Positions 9,090-18,518 are shown, counted from the first letter of the stretch. The stretch is 64,000 nucleotides of DNA from Arthrobacter sp. EPSL27 (GCF_001512305.1 NZ_LNUT01000003.1:1-64000); one strand, 5' to 3'. Notes: generated by a model not told the origin, from the letters alone. Made by a program: numbers and translations.

Positions 9090-9189
9090 GGTGGTCACCT
9101 CCCTTCGGCGGCTGGTGCTGCGTGGGCGGGTGGTGGTGCTGGCGATAGTCACGGTGGACCTTTCGGTGGTGATAATGGAAACGGGGAAA

Positions 9190-9258
9190 ATTGGGCATGC
9201 CAATTAAGGCCTCTGTGAATTCAGGAAGAAAAGGCCGCAATTGGGCATAGAAATGCCC
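9190..9258 (-). promoter_or_regulatory. Structured leader upstream of the 46-residue gene
   Basis: Between 9190 and 9258 the sequence holds AATTGG/CCAATT arms around GCATG (about 9190-9206), an AGGCC/GGCCT pair, and a GGGCAT-AGAA-ATGCCC hairpin at 9243-9258. The motif AATTGGGCAT occurs twice. The stems lie 100-170 bases upstream of the small gene start. This could be a regulatory leader or a small RNA; no known riboswitch class is recognised. Confidence 0.3.
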
Positions 9259-9530
9259 GGTACTTAATAAGGGGTTTCGCGGAGGCGCGAATTGGCCTCT
9301 GGACGGAATATTCCTGCGAAGGGAGCGCGGCACACCCAACAGGAAGCCTGGTTCCGATCTTTGGGGTGCTGTGCAACCGCGTGGTTCCGCCTGGACGGCC
9401 CGCCGCCACGCCACTTCCGGAGAGGAAGGTGCCGGCGAAGCCCTGGCTCCGCGTCCTAATTCAAGGAGTTCGGTTCATCGAACCGGTTCCCACGAACAAG
9501 CCTCAAGGAACAAAGCCGCAAACGCAGGGC

Positions 9531-9623
9531 TCAGGGGGCAGTGAGGCCGAAAAACGGGCGCGGTCCAGCGGCAGAGGCCGGGGCGGCGACAAAGTACATC
9601 CATCCGCTAGTCAAAGTAATCAT
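9531..9623 (-). CDS. Small 30-residue hydrophobic peptide of unknown function
   Basis: ATG 9623 is preceded by AAAAGGAGGT at 8 bases, a perfect Shine-Dalgarno match. The 30-codon frame encodes a peptide with a hydrophobic core (G-W-M-Y-F-V-A-A-P-A-S-A-A-G) and a Pro-rich end. It lies about 440 bases upstream of the 46-residue small gene on the same strand. Upstream DNA at 9715-9780 is unusually AT-rich and could hold the promoter, although no clear -35/-10 pair is seen. The function is unknown; it might be a leader peptide or a small membrane peptide. Translation is inferred from the ribosome site alone. Confidence 0.45.
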   Translation of the reverse strand: MITLTSGWMYFVAAPASAAGPRPFFGLTAP

Positions 9624-9791
9624 TTTCCCAACCTCCTTTTCTGTTATGCCGTGGCTCCGGCTGACTGGCCGGGCGACGCGCGCCTCGACCCCGGCAAGAC
9701 GCTCTGGGGTCAGGAATAAAAATACCCTATAAATGCAGCGGTTGACTACTGAATTTATAAACCTTCTTGGAATTGTTTTTGAAGGCCTGGC

Positions 9792-10373
9792 CTAGAGGCC
9801 CCAGCGGACAACTGCCGGGGTCCGCTTGTCCCAGCCAAGGGTGCAGACTTTCGCGGTTCCCAGAATGAAGTGCCGGCCTTCGTGCGGGTCGAGGCCCAGC
9901 CACCGTGCGGTGAGGATCCGGGAGAAGTGACCGTGCGCAACCACCAGCACGTTGTCCAGACCGGATTCCAGCACGCGCGCCACAATCTTGTCCGCGCGGG
10001 CCGCCACATCATCGAGGGATTCGCCGTTCGGCACGCCGTGGGTCCAGATCAGGTACTCCGGGTTGTCCTTGCGGATGAGGTCCGAGCTGATGCCCTCGTA
10101 ATCGCCGTAGTCCCACTCGACGGCGAGCGGCTCCAGCTGGGCGTCGGGGAAACCCGCCAGTTCGGCCGTCCGGCGGGCACGCCGCAGCGGGGACGTCAGC
10201 ACCAGGTCAAAGTCGACGGCGTCGAGCACCTTGCGTGCCTCCACGGACTGCTGTTCACCCTCCACGGTAAGAGGCAGGTCGGTGAGGCCGGTGTACTGGC
10301 CGCTCTTGGACCATTCGGTTTCTCCGTGCCGCAGGATCCACAGCTGCGGGCGGGGGCCGTTCGAAGGTGCGGT
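9792..10373 (-). CDS. Histidine phosphatase family protein (phosphoglycerate-mutase-like)
   Basis: Phosphatase of the branch-1 histidine phosphatase superfamily, about 194 residues. The catalytic motif R-H-G-E sits at residues 16-19 with nucleophile His17. The second conserved His is His148 in V-V-A-H-G-H, and the Arg pair appears in S-P-L-R-R-A. Length and motif fit small acid phosphatases of actinobacteria rather than glycolytic GpmA. The GTG start (bases 10374-10376) directly follows the TAA of cca, so the two genes form an operon; the coding region including that GTG extends to 10376. The substrate cannot be deduced. Confidence 0.85.
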   Translation of the reverse strand, partial: TAPSNGPRPQLWILRHGETEWSKSGQYTGLTDLPLTVEGEQQSVEARKVLDAVDFDLVLTSPLRRARRTAELAGFPDAQLEPLAVEWDYGDYEGISSDLIRKDNPEYLIWTHGVPNGESLDDVAARADKIVARVLESGLDNVLVVAHGHFSRILTARWLGLDPHEGRHFILGTAKVCTLGWDKRTPAVVRWGL

Positions 10374-10376
10374 CAC

Positions 10377-11843
10377 TTAGGGCTCCTCGGTTGAGAGTGC
10401 GGCGGCGGACTCGGGCTGCGCCGCCCACCATGCGTGCAGTTTGGCTTCGGCCTCGGCGGGATCCAGCGGTCCGTGCTCCATCCGTTCCTCCAGCAGGAAC
10501 TTGTACGCACGCCCCACTACGGGCCCGGGTTTGAGTCCCAGGAGTTCCATGATCCGGCCTCCGTCCAGGTCGGGCCGGACGGCGTCGAGGGATTCCTGCT
10601 CCCGAAGGGCTGCGATCCGGGCCTCGAGATCATCGTAGGCGAAGGCCAGCCGCTCGGCCTTGCGCTGGTTGCGGGTGGTCACATCCGACCGGGTCAGGCG
10701 GTGCAGCCGGTCCAGGAGCGGGCCCGCGTCGGTGACATAGCGCCGCACCGCCGAATCGCTCCAGCCCGCATCGCCGTAGCCGTAGAAGCGCATGTGCAGC
10801 TCCACCAGCTTGGCCACGGCCTTGATGGTGTCGTTGTCGAAGCGCAGCGCCTTCATCCGTTTGGTGGTCAGTTTGGCGCCCACCATGTCGTGGTGCCGGA
10901 AGCTCACGGCGCCGCCGGGCTCGAAGCGGCGCGTGGCCGGTTTTCCGACGTCGTGCATCAACGCCGCGAACCGCAGCACGAAGTCCGGGCCGGGCACGGC
11001 GCCGTCGGCATCCGTTTCGAGGGCGGCAGCCTGCTCCAGGACCTGGAGCGAGTGCTGGTAGACGTCCTTGTGGCGGTGGTGCTCGTCCGATTCGAGCCGC
11101 AGCGCGCTGACCTCGGGCAGCACGAAGTCGGCCAGCCCGGTGTCCACCAGCAGGTCCACGCCGGCCCGCGGGTGGGCCGCACAGATGAGCTTGACCAGCT
11201 CCTCGCGGACCCGTTCGGCGGAAATCATGGTGATCCGCTCCGCCATCCGGGTCATGGCGGCACGGACGTCCGGGTGCACCGTGATGCCCAGCTGCGCGGC
11301 GAACCGCGCGGCCCGCATCATGCGCAGCGGATCGTCGGAAAAGGAGGATTCCGGGGCGCCCGGCGTCGCGAGGACGGACGCGTGCAGGTCACGGACGCCG
11401 CCGAACGGATCCACGAGCTCCAGCGAGGGCAGCCGCAGGGCCATCGCGTTGATGGTGAAGTCGCGGCGCAGCAGGTCATCCATCAACGAGCTTCCGAACG
11501 CCACCGCGGGTTTGCGGGAGTCGGGATCATACGCCTCGGCGCGGTAGGTGGTGATCTCAATCTGGAACCCGGCCTTCCGCATTCCGATGGTTCCGAAGGC
11601 GCGCCCGATCTCCCAGTAGGTGTCGGCCCACTTCTTGATCAGGGCCAGCGTCTGGTCCGGTGTGGCATCCGTGGTGAAGTCGAGGTCGGGGGACACCCTG
11701 CCCAGGAAAAGGTCACGCACCGGCCCGCCCACAAGGGAAAGCTGGTGGCCGGCGTCGACAAACCGCTGCCCAAGCTCCAGAACCACCGGGTCCACCTGGA
11801 AATCAACAGTGTGCGAGTCAGTCTCGTGATGTGCGTGCGCCAT
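10377..11843 (-). CDS. cca: CCA-adding tRNA nucleotidyltransferase
   Basis: Adds or repairs the 3-prime CCA of tRNAs. The 488-residue protein has the class II nucleotidyltransferase head with G-G-x-V-R-D (about 39-44) and the metal-binding D-L-D at residues 53-55. R-R-D-F-T-I-N-A-M-A follows, then the RNA-binding fold, and a C-terminal HD domain with H-D-V-G-K. The HD domain is usual in actinobacterial and mycobacterial PcnA-type enzymes. It is divergent from the Nudix gene, the same order as pcnA-mutT4 near the mycobacterial origin. Several tRNA genes in this window lack an encoded CCA and so depend on such an enzyme. Confidence 0.93.
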   Translation of the reverse strand: MAHAHHETDSHTVDFQVDPVVLELGQRFVDAGHQLSLVGGPVRDLFLGRVSPDLDFTTDATPDQTLALIKKWADTYWEIGRAFGTIGMRKAGFQIEITTYRAEAYDPDSRKPAVAFGSSLMDDLLRRDFTINAMALRLPSLELVDPFGGVRDLHASVLATPGAPESSFSDDPLRMMRAARFAAQLGITVHPDVRAAMTRMAERITMISAERVREELVKLICAAHPRAGVDLLVDTGLADFVLPEVSALRLESDEHHRHKDVYQHSLQVLEQAAALETDADGAVPGPDFVLRFAALMHDVGKPATRRFEPGGAVSFRHHDMVGAKLTTKRMKALRFDNDTIKAVAKLVELHMRFYGYGDAGWSDSAVRRYVTDAGPLLDRLHRLTRSDVTTRNQRKAERLAFAYDDLEARIAALREQESLDAVRPDLDGGRIMELLGLKPGPVVGRAYKFLLEERMEHGPLDPAEAEAKLHAWWAAQPESAAALSTEEP

Positions 11844-12013
11844 AGTTACTTAAGCTTGTCAGAAATCCCCGCCAGCACCACACCGGATCCCCGTAAGACC
11901 GGCGGCGAAGAGCCGGACACAGGGCCGGGGCGGGCGACCCACTTTCCCGGCCGTCCACTTTCCTGCCATGTTTAGGTCATCAAGAGCGGACAAGAGTCGT
12001 TAGAGTGGACTTC

Positions 12014-12562
12014 ATGGCCCATCCCGTACCGAGCGCTCCCGGCAGGAGGACAAACGCACCGTTGCCTTCGGCAATCGGTGCCAACGTCGCGCCGGTGCAG
12101 CACTCCGGGCAGGCTTCGCTTCCCACGGTGGAGGAAATATCCGCCGGCGGCGTTGTGGTGGACACGTCCGACGCCGAACTCCGGGTCGCGATCATTGCCC
12201 GCCTCAACCGCGGCGGACGGCTCGAATGGTGCCTGCCGAAGGGCCATCCGGAAGGCCGGGAGAGCAACGAGGAAGCAGCCGTCCGTGAGATCGCGGAAGA
12301 AACCGGCATCGAAGGCAAGATCCTCGCACCGCTGGGAAGCATCGACTACTGGTTCACGGTCAGCGGGCACCGGGTCCACAAAACCGTCCACCACTACCTG
12401 CTCCAGGCCACGGGCGGGGAACTGACCATCGAGAATGACCCGGACAAGGAAGCCGTGGACGTCGCCTGGGTGCCCATCCACGAGCTGGCCCGGAAGCTGT
12501 CCTTCCCGAACGAGCGCCGCATCGCCGACCTCGCCAAGGAAGTCCTGCCGGAGCACCGCTAG
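12014..12562 (+). CDS. Nudix hydrolase (MutT4-like)
   Basis: Hydrolase of nucleoside-diphosphate-linked substrates, 182 residues from ATG 12014. The Nudix box (G-x5-E-x7-R-E-x2-E-E-x-G) spans residues 77-99 and is complete. The N-terminal 40 residues are Pro/Ala-rich and probably flexible. An in-frame GTG at 12005 is an alternative start. Position next to cca and upstream of murJ is that of mutT4 in mycobacteria. The true substrate (oxidised nucleotides, diadenosine polyphosphates or NDP-sugars) is not determined by the sequence. Confidence 0.88.
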   Translation: MAHPVPSAPGRRTNAPLPSAIGANVAPVQHSGQASLPTVEEISAGGVVVDTSDAELRVAIIARLNRGGRLEWCLPKGHPEGRESNEEAAVREIAEETGIEGKILAPLGSIDYWFTVSGHRVHKTVHHYLLQATGGELTIENDPDKEAVDVAWVPIHELARKLSFPNERRIADLAKEVLPEHR

Positions 12563-12619
12563 GGCTCCGCGGCCCCGCAATGGCCCCGATAACGCCTTAA
12601 GGCGTGCCCGGGTGAGACG

Positions 12620-14692
12620 ATGAAGACGATGTCATCAGCCAAACCCACCCCAGCACACTCCGGCCCCGCCGACTCCGGCGCCGCCAATTCCTCAGCGGTC
12701 CAGTCCGGAGAAGTCCGTTCCAGCGCCATCATGGCCGCGGGAACGCTGGTCTCGCGTTTCCTCGGATTCGCCAAGACCTGGATGCTGGCGGCCGCCCTGG
12801 GACTGGGCTCCACCGTCAATGACACGTTCATTAACGCGAACAACCTCCCCAACCTGATCTTCCTGCTCGTGGCGGGCGGGGTGTTCAACGCCGTCCTGGT
12901 GCCCCAGATCATCAAGGCGAGCAAGGCCCCGGACAAGGGATCGGACTACATCAGCCGGCTGCTGACGCTGGCGGTGCTGGTGCTCCTGGCGCTCACCCTG
13001 GCGGTGACGCTGCTGGCGCCGTGGGTCATCGAACTGACCACCCAGGGATATTCGCCGCAGCAGAAGGCCCTGGCGGTGTCCTTCGCGTTCTGGTGCCTGC
13101 CCCAGATCTTCTTTTACGGCCTCTACGCGCTGCTGACCCAGGTGCTCAACGCCCACGGCGCCTTTGGGCCCGCAATGTGGGCCCCGATCCTGAACAACAT
13201 TGTCGCGATCGCCGGACTGGGGATGTTCATCTGGGCTTTCGGCGCGAACGCGGCCAACCCGCACACCCTTGACACGTGGAACTCCACCCAGACGCTCCTG
13301 GTGGCCGGATTCTCGACCATCGGTGTGATCTCGCAGACCGCCATCCTGCTGATCCCGGTGTTCCGGCTCCGGCTCGGCCTGCGTCCCCGCTTCGGGTGGC
13401 GCGGAGTGGGGCTGGGCCACGCTGCGCGGCTGAGCGTCTGGACCCTGGCGACGGCCGCCGTCGGGCAGCTGGCGTTTCTCTACGTCATGCGTATCGCCAC
13501 CATCCCGGGTACGGAACGGCTCCGCCTGGAACAGGCCGGCGACCCGGCCGCGGACACGATGCCGGGCAACGCCGTGCTGGAGGTGGCAAGCCAGCTCTAC
13601 CTGCTGCCACACTCGATCATTGCGCTCTCGCTCGCCACGGTGCTGTTCAACCGGATGACCCGGGCCTCGCAGGACGGGGACGTCGCCGGCCTGCGGAACG
13701 CACTCTCGCACGGGCTGCGGACCATGGCCGTGGCAACCGTGTTCGGGGCACTGGCCCTCTTCGCGCTGGCCGGGCCGCTGGGCATGTTCTTCTCCGGCGG
13801 GGTGCCCCAGGACGGCGTGATGCTGGCCCAGACCCTGACCATCCTGGCCCTCAGCACGCCCTTCATGAGCGCCAATTTCATGATGTCCCGCGTGTTCTAC
13901 GCCAACGAGGACGCCCGGACACCGTTCTTCATCCAGCTGGTCCTGGCCCTGGTGAACGTGGTGGCGGCCTTCTCCATCCAGTTCCTGCCGTTCGACCAGA
14001 TCATCTTCGCCATCGCCATCCTCTACACGGGCGGCAACATCCTGTCGGTGATCGTCAGTGCGGTGTTCCTGCGGCGGCGGCTGGGACACCTGGACGGTCC
14101 CCGGATCGCCAACTCCTACATCCGGATGGGCTACGCCGCACTTGGTTCCGCCCTCGCCGGCGCCGGTGCCCTGTGGCTGATGGGCAGCTACAGCCGGGAC
14201 GGATTCGCCTGGAGCACCCCCATGGCCGCGCTGGTGACGATCATCGTCGTCGGACCCATCATGCTGGCGGCGTACCTGCTCCTGCTGAAGCTGTTCCGGG
14301 TGACCGAGCTGAGCGACCTCCTGCAGCCGCTGCTGGGCCGCCTTCGCCGGAAGCCGGCCCCCCAGCCCGCAGCCGGGGAGCCTGCTGAAGGCAGCGCTGC
14401 ACCCCGGACCAGGCCGGAACGTGCCACGGTCTCAGTGGACACCGGCCTCATTCCGAGGATCTCCGGGGAGTTCGACGCGGCGTCCTTCCGGGCCGGCCCG
14501 GACCTGGACGAAGAGGACGAACGGGCCCGGCGCGTAGGGCCCGAGGGCGGCTACCTTCCCGCCGAGGATGTGCCGAGTTCCGCAGAGGGCGGCCTGGGCC
14601 GCGGCGACGAACCGCTGCCGGGCCGGCGCACCTACCAGGGCCCCGCCGGGCACAACCCGCACTTCCCGTTCGGCGGCAAGAAGAAAAAATAG
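12620..14692 (+). CDS. murJ: Lipid II flippase MurJ (MviN family)
   Basis: Flips lipid II across the cytoplasmic membrane for peptidoglycan synthesis. The 690-residue protein carries 14 hydrophobic segments of the MOP/MviN fold between about residues 40 and 560, starting with A-G-T-L-V-S-R-F-L-G-F. A long charged cytoplasmic tail (about 570-690) ends in four lysines. In mycobacteria the tail of MviN contains a pseudokinase, a membrane helix and an extracellular domain; here that part is not fused and appears as the next gene. No sigM gene lies between murJ and trxB, unlike in M. tuberculosis. Confidence 0.93.
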   Translation: MKTMSSAKPTPAHSGPADSGAANSSAVQSGEVRSSAIMAAGTLVSRFLGFAKTWMLAAALGLGSTVNDTFINANNLPNLIFLLVAGGVFNAVLVPQIIKASKAPDKGSDYISRLLTLAVLVLLALTLAVTLLAPWVIELTTQGYSPQQKALAVSFAFWCLPQIFFYGLYALLTQVLNAHGAFGPAMWAPILNNIVAIAGLGMFIWAFGANAANPHTLDTWNSTQTLLVAGFSTIGVISQTAILLIPVFRLRLGLRPRFGWRGVGLGHAARLSVWTLATAAVGQLAFLYVMRIATIPGTERLRLEQAGDPAADTMPGNAVLEVASQLYLLPHSIIALSLATVLFNRMTRASQDGDVAGLRNALSHGLRTMAVATVFGALALFALAGPLGMFFSGGVPQDGVMLAQTLTILALSTPFMSANFMMSRVFYANEDARTPFFIQLVLALVNVVAAFSIQFLPFDQIIFAIAILYTGGNILSVIVSAVFLRRRLGHLDGPRIANSYIRMGYAALGSALAGAGALWLMGSYSRDGFAWSTPMAALVTIIVVGPIMLAAYLLLLKLFRVTELSDLLQPLLGRLRRKPAPQPAAGEPAEGSAAPRTRPERATVSVDTGLIPRISGEFDAASFRAGPDLDEEDERARRVGPEGGYLPAEDVPSSAEGGLGRGDEPLPGRRTYQGPAGHNPHFPFGGKKKK

Positions 14693-14781
14693 TATCCGTC
14701 CTGGTAACAGCGCCGTGCTTCCGCGGCCGGGACACTGCATCGGCTAGGATCGAAGACTAACAAGGGGAGTTGCAGACCAGG

Positions 14782-14805
14782 GGTCCACCGGCTTACCGGA
14801 GGACC
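14782..14805 (+). other. Leader hairpin upstream of the pseudokinase gene
   Basis: GGTCC-A-CCGG, a CTTA loop, then CCGG-A-GGACC form a compact hairpin 58 bases before the GTG of the next gene. There is no T-tract, so it is not a standard terminator. It may structure the leader of that transcript. Confidence 0.35.
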
Positions 14806-14862
14806 TGCGGTCACTGACGAAGTGATCAGTTCGGCAGCTCCCGGACAGTCTAGGAGGAGCCC

Positions 14863-16494
14863 GTGTCCCACCCGATCGATGTCGGATCAGTACTAGGTGG
14901 CCGTTACAAGGTCACTGCCACAGTACTGACCTCACATGACCAGGATCTGGTGCTGGACGGTGTTGACCAGGTGCTCAACCGTGCTGTGAGCATCCTTGTG
15001 GCCGGCCCGGACAATGCGGACCAGGTGGCACAGAGTGCGCGCGAAGTTGCCACCGGCGAACGCCCGGGCAACGTGCAGATCCTCGACCTCGGGGTCAGCG
15101 AAGCCACCACCTACCTCATCACCAACCACACGTCCGCCGCTGATCTGCTGGACCTCGTGGTGTCCTCCAACCCGCCCTACGTTGAGCCGTTCTTCACTGA
15201 CACCCTGGGCAGTGAAATCTTCGGCCAGCCGCGGTCCCACGAACCCGAAACGTATGACGGCCTCTACGACGAAGACGAGGTCGACGCCGGCTACATCACC
15301 TACGGGCAGAACCACCGGACCGCGCCCGCGGCAGGGGCTGCCCCCGCCGCGCCGCCCGTGTCGCCGCCCGTTTCGCAGCCGCTTTCGCAGCCGGTTTCGC
15401 CGGCACGCAAGCCGCAGCGTCCGGTCGTGGCCCCCGCCGCGGGCGCAGGTGCTACAGCAGGTGCCGCTGCAGGTGCAGGTGCCGCCGCAGCCCGTGCCAA
15501 GGCTCCTGAGGTGAAGTCCACCGAAGAAAAGTCCCCGGAGACCGCACCCCAGGATGCCGCTCCGCACGCAACGGCGCCGCAGCCCGTGCAGGGCGCTGGT
15601 GCTCCGGTCTCCAAGCCGGCGGCGCCCGCCGAAAAGCCCAAGGTTTCCCTGTGGTCCGACGACGACTACGGCCGCCCTGCCGAGGACGAGCCGGCGAAGC
15701 GCCAGGGCGCAGCACCGGAATACGCGGCCGCAGCAACAGCCGGACGTGCGTCCGCGGACCGCGCGCCCGGTTTCTTCCCCGGGTCGGCGCGGAGCAACAG
15801 CACCGCCGCAGACGAGGAGTACTACGGCAAGGACGAGGAACCCCAGCGCGGTCCCCGCTCCATGCGCTGGCTGGTGGGCGGCCTGCTGGCGGCGGTCCTC
15901 GTCGTGGGCCTGGTCCTTGCTGTCACCAACCTCGGCAGCCTCTTCAAGTCCACACCGCCGCCCGCCGCTGACGGCGGTGCCAGCACCAGTGCGCCCGGTA
16001 CGGCATCGGCCGAACCGTCCGCCACGGGCAGCCCTGCGCCGGCTGCCGGGCCGCCCGCCATTGAAGACGTCACACGGCTGGGCGACTTCGATTTCGCCGG
16101 AACCTACGACGGCGACCTGGTCAAGACGTTTGACGGCAACGCCGCGAGCTACTGGTCGGACATGGAATTCGCCACGGACAACTGGGGCGGCCTCGCCACG
16201 GAGGTCCCGCTGGTGGTCAAGCTGGAGAACCCGGCCAAGGTGTCCTCGGTGACGCTGAGCCAGCTGGGCGCTTCCGGGGGCAACATCAGCATCTTCACCA
16301 ATAACCGCCCGTCCCTGGACGGCGCCAAGCAGGTGGGCACCAACAGCTTCACTTCCCCGGACCTGACCATGCCGCTGCAGGAACCCACCACGGCGCAGTA
16401 CGTCATTGTCTCGATCAAGACGCTCCCGAAGCTGGCAGCACCGAAAACCCGCTACGGATTCGGCCTGCGCCTGGCCGAGATCAAGGTCCAGTAG
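14863..16494 (+). CDS. Detached MviN-type pseudokinase with membrane helix and discoidin-like domain
   Basis: 543-residue membrane protein. Residues 8-45 resemble a Ser/Thr kinase N-lobe (L-G-G-R-Y start, then R-A-V-S-I-L in place of the catalytic Lys strand), with a hinge-like segment near 85-105. There is no HRD, DFG or complete glycine loop, so it cannot be an active kinase. Residues 155-330 are Ala/Pro-rich and disordered. A transmembrane helix spans about 334-357, and residues 400-543 look like an extracellular F5/8-type (discoidin-like) sugar-binding fold. This is the same order as the C-terminal part of mycobacterial MviN, here encoded separately with its own strong AGGAGG site and GTG start. 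A role in binding FhaA or lipid II is inferred by analogy. Confidence 0.75.
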   Translation: MSHPIDVGSVLGGRYKVTATVLTSHDQDLVLDGVDQVLNRAVSILVAGPDNADQVAQSAREVATGERPGNVQILDLGVSEATTYLITNHTSAADLLDLVVSSNPPYVEPFFTDTLGSEIFGQPRSHEPETYDGLYDEDEVDAGYITYGQNHRTAPAAGAAPAAPPVSPPVSQPLSQPVSPARKPQRPVVAPAAGAGATAGAAAGAGAAAARAKAPEVKSTEEKSPETAPQDAAPHATAPQPVQGAGAPVSKPAAPAEKPKVSLWSDDDYGRPAEDEPAKRQGAAPEYAAAATAGRASADRAPGFFPGSARSNSTAADEEYYGKDEEPQRGPRSMRWLVGGLLAAVLVVGLVLAVTNLGSLFKSTPPPAADGGASTSAPGTASAEPSATGSPAPAAGPPAIEDVTRLGDFDFAGTYDGDLVKTFDGNAASYWSDMEFATDNWGGLATEVPLVVKLENPAKVSSVTLSQLGASGGNISIFTNNRPSLDGAKQVGTNSFTSPDLTMPLQEPTTAQYVIVSIKTLPKLAAPKTRYGFGLRLAEIKVQ

Positions 16495-16669
16495 CGGACC
16501 CCTCGGCAGGTAACCATCACCGCCCCGGCGCCACCGGGACGGTACCCTGAGTATTGGCGTTCTCCCGTGCGGGCAAGTCCCGCCGGAATATTCAGCGCCA
16601 GCAGGTAGTTGTGCCATGTGGCCGGCCACCCAGGCGGGCGCATCGACAAAGGAAGAGGTTCACCGTTCA

Positions 16670-17626
16670 GTGAGCAACGCAGAAAACACCGCGTCAGACG
16701 TACGTGATGTCATCATCGTCGGCTCCGGCCCCGCGGGCTACACGGCTGCTGTTTACACGGCACGGGCCAACCTGAAGCCGCTGCTCCTGGCCGGTTCGGT
16801 CACCGCCGGCGGCGAGCTCATGAACACGACCGACGTCGAGAACTACCCGGGATTCCCGGAAGGCATCATGGGTCCGGACCTGATGGAGAACTTCGAAAAG
16901 CAGGCTGCCCGCTTCGGCACCGAGATCCAGTTCGAGGATGTCACCGACCTCGACCTCGAGGGTGACATCAAGACCGTGACCATCGGCTCCGGAGAAACCT
17001 TCCGCGCCCGGTCCATCATTCTGTCGACCGGCTCGGCCTACCGTGAACTCGGACTGCCCAACGAGAAGCGCCTCTCCGGACACGGAGTGAGCTGGTGTGC
17101 AACCTGCGACGGTTTCTTCTTCAAGGACCAGGACATCGCCGTGATCGGCGGCGGGGACTCCGCAATGGAAGAAGCCCTGTTCCTGACCAAGTTCGCGAAG
17201 TCCGTTACGGTGGTCCACCGGCGCGACACACTCCGCGCATCCAAGATCATGGCCGACCGTGCCATGGCCCACGAGAAGATCAACTTCATCTGGAACACCG
17301 GCGTCGAGGACGTCCTCGGACAGGACAAGGTCACCGGCCTGATGCTGAAGAACCTCGTGGACGGTACCGAGACGGAGCTTGCCGTAACGGGCGTCTTCGT
17401 GGCCATCGGCAACGATCCGCGCACGGATCTAGTCAAGGGCAAGCTCGACCTGACCGCCGAGGGCACCATCGCTGTTGAAGGCCGCACCTCGAAGACCAGC
17501 CTGCAGGGTGTCTTCGCTGCCGGAGACGTGATCGACCCGACCTACCGGCAGGCCATCACCGCTTCCGGGTCCGGTTGCGTGGCGGCCCTCGACGTTGAGC
17601 ACTACCTCGCAGACCTCCCGGCCTAG
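16670..17626 (+). CDS. trxB: Thioredoxin-disulfide reductase
   Basis: FAD enzyme that uses NADPH to reduce thioredoxin. With GTG 16670 it has 318 residues, the usual length. The FAD motif G-S-G-P-A-G is at 18-23, the redox pair is C143-A-T-C146, the NADPH-binding motif G-G-G-D-S-A follows, and the C-terminal G-V-F-A-A-G-D motif is present. An in-frame ATG at 16616 would add 18 residues with no family support. The thioredoxin gene follows after 39 bases, so they form one operon as in most actinobacteria. Confidence 0.95.
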   Translation: MSNAENTASDVRDVIIVGSGPAGYTAAVYTARANLKPLLLAGSVTAGGELMNTTDVENYPGFPEGIMGPDLMENFEKQAARFGTEIQFEDVTDLDLEGDIKTVTIGSGETFRARSIILSTGSAYRELGLPNEKRLSGHGVSWCATCDGFFFKDQDIAVIGGGDSAMEEALFLTKFAKSVTVVHRRDTLRASKIMADRAMAHEKINFIWNTGVEDVLGQDKVTGLMLKNLVDGTETELAVTGVFVAIGNDPRTDLVKGKLDLTAEGTIAVEGRTSKTSLQGVFAAGDVIDPTYRQAITASGSGCVAALDVEHYLADLPA

Positions 17627-17665
17627 ACCGGCGCGCAGCAACCCATCCAAGAGAGAGACAGGGCT

Positions 17666-17992
17666 ATGAGCAACGCAAAAGACGTAACAGACGCTAGCTT
17701 CAGCACCGATGTACTGGCTTCGGCCAAGCCGGTCATTGTGGACTTCTGGGCTGAGTGGTGCGGCCCGTGCCGCAAACTCGGACCGATCCTGGACGAGATC
17801 TCGGTCGAGTACAGCGAGAAGGTTGAGGTCGTTAAGTTGAACGTCGACGACAACCCCGCGATCGCTGCCCAGTACGGCATCACGTCCATCCCAGCCGTTT
17901 ACCTGTTCCAGGACGGCGAAGTGAAGGGCACCGTCATCGGAGCCCGTCCCAAGCAGTTCTTCGAAAAGGAATTCGCGGACGTCCTGTCCTAA
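17666..17992 (+). CDS. trxA: Thioredoxin
   Basis: Cytoplasmic dithiol protein of 108 residues that reduces protein disulfides and is itself reduced by TrxB. The active site W-C-G-P-C is at residues 31-35, and the conserved cis-Pro lies in T-S-I-P-A. Start ATG 17666 follows a GAGAGACAGGG-type ribosome site. The gene ends the operon and is followed by a clear terminator at 18036. In mycobacteria cwlM would follow; here a 4.7-kb non-coding block follows instead. Confidence 0.96.
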   Translation: MSNAKDVTDASFSTDVLASAKPVIVDFWAEWCGPCRKLGPILDEISVEYSEKVEVVKLNVDDNPAIAAQYGITSIPAVYLFQDGEVKGTVIGARPKQFFEKEFADVLS

Positions 17993-18035
17993 ATTCCCCA
18001 GGCGCCGGCACGCTGCTGCCGGCAGGCCCGCAAGG

Positions 18036-18074
18036 TGGCCCCACGACCGTAACTGGTTGTGGGGCCATCTTTTT
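18036..18074 (+). terminator. Rho-independent terminator of trxB-trxA
   Basis: TGGCCCCAC and GTGGGGCCA arms (with inner ACC/GGT pairing) enclose a short loop and are followed by ATCTTTTT. It lies 44 bases after the trxA stop. Confidence 0.9.
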
Positions 18075-18518
18075 GCTGTGCGGGTGGTACATGGTGCTTC
18101 ATCTCAGGAGTCACGGCCGCCGGGGGAGGGCACTTTCACCGGACCAACACTGGGCCTGCACCCCGCGACCTACTCATGGCTGAGGTATCAACGCAAATAA
18201 ATAGAATAATGGCCTAGAATCCTCCTCATCGGGCGGAGGGGCGGCGGACATATGCGCGGCGAAATCCTTAAGAGGCTCCACTCGGATTTAGGGAAAGCCA
18301 AGCGGCGAATCAGTGAAGTCACGTGTGGCCGCCCCTGAACGTGAGCCGCTGCCACTCGGATTTCCACCCCGTAAGTCCACGGCAAACACAAAATGAGAAA
18401 GTTGCCAGTCGCGAAGCCTCACGCGACCGACAGGCATGCCTTTCCGTACACCTTGAGACCGACATCGACACGCGTTTTGTCCGACCTTGCAGGCCGGGCA
18501 GCCGCATCCTCTCCCACC

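Noticed and set aside
9221..9409. 62-codon minus-strand frame between the two small genes
   Set aside because: No ribosome site and it runs through the inverted repeats of the leader region.
18252..18338. 28-codon frame with an upstream GGAGGGG
   Set aside because: Spacing is long (about 10 bases), the peptide is unremarkable and no promoter or terminator supports it.
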